Shown here in pieces: positions 4,672 to 7,472 of a stretch of 7,472 bases of DNA. Numbering within the stretch: the stretch's first letter is position 1; each line of letters starts with the position of its first letter. This stretch comes from an uncultured Eubacterium sp. (lineage in GTDB: Bacteria; Bacillota; Clostridia; Peptostreptococcales; Anaerovoracaceae): positions 1 to 7,472 of the forward strand of contig CAJJPZ010000105.1 in the NCBI GenBank assembly GCA_905193765.1. The letters are read 5' to 3'. Both the position numbers and the translations under genes were made by a program. The notes beneath the pieces are model-generated. The model had not been told where the DNA came from. It ran no database searches and was given only the letters and a program-made list of their open reading frames with translations.

Positions 4672-7472
4672 TTATTCCACAGACTTCAATGCCTCGGCCA
4701 TGTTTATCTTTTTAAGTTTACGCCTCATCACTATATCCACGATTATACTGAACATGATCACAGTAGCTGCTGCATATCCATAACTCTGCGGTTCTATGAC
4801 TTCATTGAATGATACCGCATCCACAACTATCTCCGACATGATGAACTTATGCAGAGCATAACCTGCCGGAAGCCCCGCTGCTATACCTATCAGTACAAGT
4901 ATAAAGTTCTCACGGAATACATATGCCCCTGTCTCCCTTGGATAGAATCCCAGGACCTCAATCGTTGCTATCTCGCGTACTCGTTCTGTTATATTTATAT
5001 TACCGAGATTGAACAGTACGATGAATGCCAGCGCACCTGCACAGCCTATAACAAGGATTATAATATAATTCAGACTCATCATCATATCATCCACCCTTTT
5101 TCTGATATCCCTGTTCACCACTACACTGGCTACATCGTCATCATCATTGAGATCCGAAGACACACGGTCCACATTACTGCTGTCTTTCAGTGTCAGAAAC
5201 ATGACCTCCGGCTCATAAGTCTTTTTCATGATATCCTCATATGTCCTGTCATTTATATATATATAATTCGATACATAGTTTTTGTATATGCCTGAAACCG
5301 TCAGTTCTGCATTTTTTGTATCATCATAGTTCACAGTTATCCGGTCTCCATCCTTTACACCCAGCATATCAGCGAGCTTGTTATTTATCATCGCTTCTCC
5401 TCTGCCGGGATATGACAGTTTCTTATCGTCTTCCATGAAAGCTACGGATTTTGCAATATCATTATCGCCGCTGACGATCATATTGCATGACTTGACTGCT
5501 TTCGAAGTTTTCACATTCACTGTCTTCTGATGAAAAACAGCCGCATTACTTATATCATCATTGTACTTTTTTTCAAATCCTGACAACTTCTTTTCTGTAA
5601 GTTCTGATGAAAAAGCCACCGTCATATCATACTTCTCGATTTGTGTATACTGATGATCCGCGACACCTGCTATCGAATCATTGATGCCGAAACCTGCCAG
5701 TACAAGAGCTGTACATCCGCCTATCCCCACTATCATCATAGCCATACGCTTCTTGTATCTGAAGATATTCCTTGCAGTGACCTTGTGGAGGAATTTCATC
5801 CTCTTCCATATGAATGTCATACGTTCCAGCAATATACGTTTACCCGCTTTAGGAGTTTCAGGACGCATTATCTCTGCAGGCATATTCCTGAGCTGTCCAC
5901 GGCATGCTATGAAAGTCGTACCAGCTGAACATATAACTGAAACTGCAAGAGATATCACAGCCAGCTGCCAGCTGAAATAAAACTCCAGCGGAGCGAATCC
6001 GAACATCATGCTGTATGCTGTCCATATGGCATATGGGAAAAATTTCGATCCTGCCAGAAAGCCTATGATACAGCCTGTCATCGCCGCCGAACCGGAGTAC
6101 AGCAGGTATTTGCTCATTATCTGTGCCCTGGTATATCCAAGTGCCCGTAATGCCCCGATCTGAGAGCGTTCCTCCTCTATCATCCGAGACATCGTCGTAG
6201 AACATACGAGCGCCGCTATAAGGAAAAAGAATATAGGGAAGACCTTTGCGATACTGTCTACTATATCAGAATTGCTGTCGAATGAATCATAACCTATATT
6301 ATCATCTCTTGTCTGTATATATACCTCAGGCTTTTTTATTTTCTTCAGATCCCTTTCAGCCTTAGCTATTTTCTTTTCGCCGGCTTCCAGTTCGTTTTCT
6401 GCTTTTGCAAATCTTGACTCAGCTTCCGCCTTCCCGCGCTTCAGTTCACTGTATCCGCTTTTTATCCTTTTCTCTGATGTTCTTAGTTCTGATTCCCGTT
6501 TACTGATTCCAGCAAGTCCTGCATTGACTTTATCCAGACTTGCCTTCATTGAGGTGATCTGAGCTTCCGCTGCCTGTATCTGTTCCTCCGTCGCCATGCC
6601 CGACTCCTTGGCTGCTTCCAGCTGTTTTTCCGCAGAGGTTATACCTTCACGGAGCTGTTTCCTGTTTTTCACAAGTTCCGCCTTAGATGTTTTCAGCTTC
6701 TTTCTGCCAGATTCAAGCTTACTGCTGTTTTTGTCAAGTTCTGAGCGGTTTCTGTCAAGTTCTGCATATGCCTTGCTTTTTTCTTCTTCCAGTGTCTTTC
6801 TGCCATCATCAACTTTTTTCTGTGCCTTTCGTATCTTATTCTTCGCATCCGATACAATACTGTCATACCTTTTCTGAGCTCTCTCTTCAGCTGCCGCCCT
6901 GATATTACCCTTTTCACGGCTTATATTCTCATCATATTCGTCGCTGTAAACATAACCCTGTTTCTCAGATGTCACGAATATTTCTGTGAAATATTCCGTA
7001 TGGAATCCTTTCCCCGGTATATACACAAAAGCGTCTATACTGCCATCACCTATTGTGCCCGTACCACGCTCTTCCTTCATAAGATAGCATGGTGATGTTG
7101 CAAGCCCTACTATCTCATAACCTTTGTATTTAAGTATCTCCTTTGTATCGCTGCTGTTTTCATCGGTGACTTTGAGCAGCTTCCCTATATCACTGTCATT
7201 GAAATAATGTGCATCAGCAAGACACTCTCCCGGATTTTCCGGCATCCTCCCCTCTGTCAACTCAGGTTTGTTTATCTTCTCAGTGATAGAATGTGCCCTG
7301 AGTATGATAGAATTCCCGGACCGGTCTTTACTGAAAAAATCCGCAGTCACCGACCCCTCAGCCTCAGCTGCCCCTTCGGTATTGCTCAATGCTTCTGCAT
7401 CCTTATCAGTGAATCCCAGTGTAGATACTACCCTGAAATCATACATATTATGTTCAGTCACATATTTGTCAC
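4672..7472 (-). CDS. FtsX/MacB-type ABC transporter permease with long extracytoplasmic coiled coil (N-terminus beyond right edge)
   Basis: The frame is open from the right edge to the TAA at 4672-4674. The GTG at 7461 gives 929 residues, but the frame continues upstream (DKYV...) and the usual N-terminal membrane helix is absent, so the true start lies outside. Numbering from that GTG: residues 1-180 form an extracytoplasmic domain; about 183-378 form a Lys/Glu-rich coiled coil; membrane helices lie near 404-424, 452-478 and 498-519 with the first FtsX module; a further helix at about 573-595 leads into a second external domain (600-795); helices at about 797-818, 852-873 and 892-912 form the second FtsX module. 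The cytoplasmic segments ERSQIGALRALGYTRAQI and ERVREIATIEVLGFYPRE follow the first helix of each module and look like the ATPase-coupling helices of this family. Such permeases usually work as mechanotransmitters or lipid/peptide exporters with a separate ATPase. No ATPase is in the window; it may lie upstream. The substrate is unknown. Confidence 0.92.
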   Translation of the reverse strand, partial: DKYVTEHNMYDFRVVSTLGFTDKDAEALSNTEGAAEAEGSVTADFFSKDRSGNSIILRAHSITEKINKPELTEGRMPENPGECLADAHYFNDSDIGKLLKVTDENSSDTKEILKYKGYEIVGLATSPCYLMKEERGTGTIGDGSIDAFVYIPGKGFHTEYFTEIFVTSEKQGYVYSDEYDENISREKGNIRAAAEERAQKRYDSIVSDAKNKIRKAQKKVDDGRKTLEEEKSKAYAELDRNRSELDKNSSKLESGRKKLKTSKAELVKNRKQLREGITSAEKQLEAAKESGMATEEQIQAAEAQITSMKASLDKVNAGLAGISKRESELRTSEKRIKSGYSELKRGKAEAESRFAKAENELEAGEKKIAKAERDLKKIKKPEVYIQTRDDNIGYDSFDSNSDIVDSIAKVFPIFFFLIAALVCSTTMSRMIEEERSQIGALRALGYTRAQIMSKYLLYSGSAAMTGCIIGFLAGSKFFPYAIWTAYSMMFGFAPLEFYFSWQLAVISLAVSVICSAGTTFIACRGQLRNMPAEIMRPETPKAGKRILLERMTFIWKRMKFLHKVTARNIFRYKKRMAMMIVGIGGCTALVLAGFGINDSIAGVADHQYTQIEKYDMTVAFSSELTEKKLSGFEKKYNDDISNAAVFHQKTVNVKTSKAVKSCNMIVSGDNDIAKSVAFMEDDKKLSYPGRGEAMINNKLADMLGVKDGDRITVNYDDTKNAELTVSGIYKNYVSNYIYINDRTYEDIMKKTYEPEVMFLTLKDSSNVDRVSSDLNDDDDVASVVVNRDIRKRVDDMMMSLNYIIILVIGCAGALAFIVLFNLGNINITERVREIATIEVLGFYPRETGAYVFRENFILVLIGIAAGLPAGYALHKFIMSEIVVDAVSFNEVIEPQSYGYAAATVIMFSIIVDIVMRRKLKKINMAEALKSVE
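6732..6764. repeat. 21-bp direct repeat within the permease coiled coil
   Basis: The 12-base string TGTCAAGTTCTG occurs at 6732-6743 and again at 6753-6764, exactly 21 bases apart, and 17 of 19 bases match when the comparison is extended leftward. The period is one heptad (seven codons). The repeated codons encode SELD within the AELDRNR/SELDKNS heptads of the minus-strand permease. This looks like tandem duplication inside a coding coiled coil rather than a separate element. Confidence 0.7.

Noticed and set aside
4849..5295. 148-residue plus-strand ORF rich in Tyr, Ile, His and Cys
   Set aside because: Antisense to the permease's second external domain and FtsX module; its composition reflects reverse-read ATA/TAT codons, and it has no good ribosome-binding site.
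6596..6917. Ser/Phe-rich plus-strand ORFs and a Lys/Arg-rich minus-strand ORF
   Set aside because: They are out-of-frame readings of the coiled-coil coding sequence, whose repetitive Lys/Glu codons produce long open frames.
7459..7461. GTG as the true start of the permease
   Set aside because: The frame stays open to the window edge, the residues upstream (DKYV) read as coding, and the N-terminal membrane helix expected before the NMYDFR segment is missing.

Overview
The window looks like an ordinary chromosomal segment from an anaerobic Gram-positive of the class Clostridia, perhaps a gut Lachnospiraceae- or Oscillospiraceae-like organism. The evidence is a glutamate dehydrogenase that resembles the Clostridium symbiosum enzyme, strong AGGAGG-type ribosome-binding sites, an acyl-ACP thioesterase, a large FtsX-type ABC permease with a coiled coil, and a moderate GC content. 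The genus is an inference and cannot be fixed from the sequence. I see no tRNA, rRNA, CRISPR, insertion sequence, phage gene or other sign of a mobile island.

Layout. (1) 1-2189, minus strand: the first 729 residues of a large HD-superfamily protein, open to the left edge with no stop. It has its own extended -10 promoter and a GGAGG site. (2) 2190-2446: a 257-bp divergent intergenic region carrying that promoter, a near-consensus promoter for the next gene, and about 130 bp of unassigned sequence. (3) 2447-3814, plus strand: gdhA, a 455-residue hexameric-type glutamate dehydrogenase with all expected catalytic residues and strongly biased codon use. (4) 3845-3886: a long hairpin with U-runs on both strands, placed to stop the convergent genes on either side. 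(5) 3929-4627, minus strand: an acyl-ACP thioesterase. (6) 4672-7472, minus strand: a large ABC-transporter permease cut by the right edge, ending 44 bp before the thioesterase and probably co-transcribed with it.

How the parts relate. gdhA is a stand-alone, well-expressed metabolic gene linking ammonium and glutamate to 2-oxoglutarate. The permease and thioesterase form a minus-strand pair at the cell envelope/fatty-acid interface, but a functional link is only suggested by adjacency. The HD protein is divergent from gdhA and shares only the intergenic region with it. The least understood items are the large HD protein and the permease's roughly 195-residue coiled coil, part of which shows recent 21-bp (one-heptad) duplication. 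I do not see convincing evidence of an entirely new system here.
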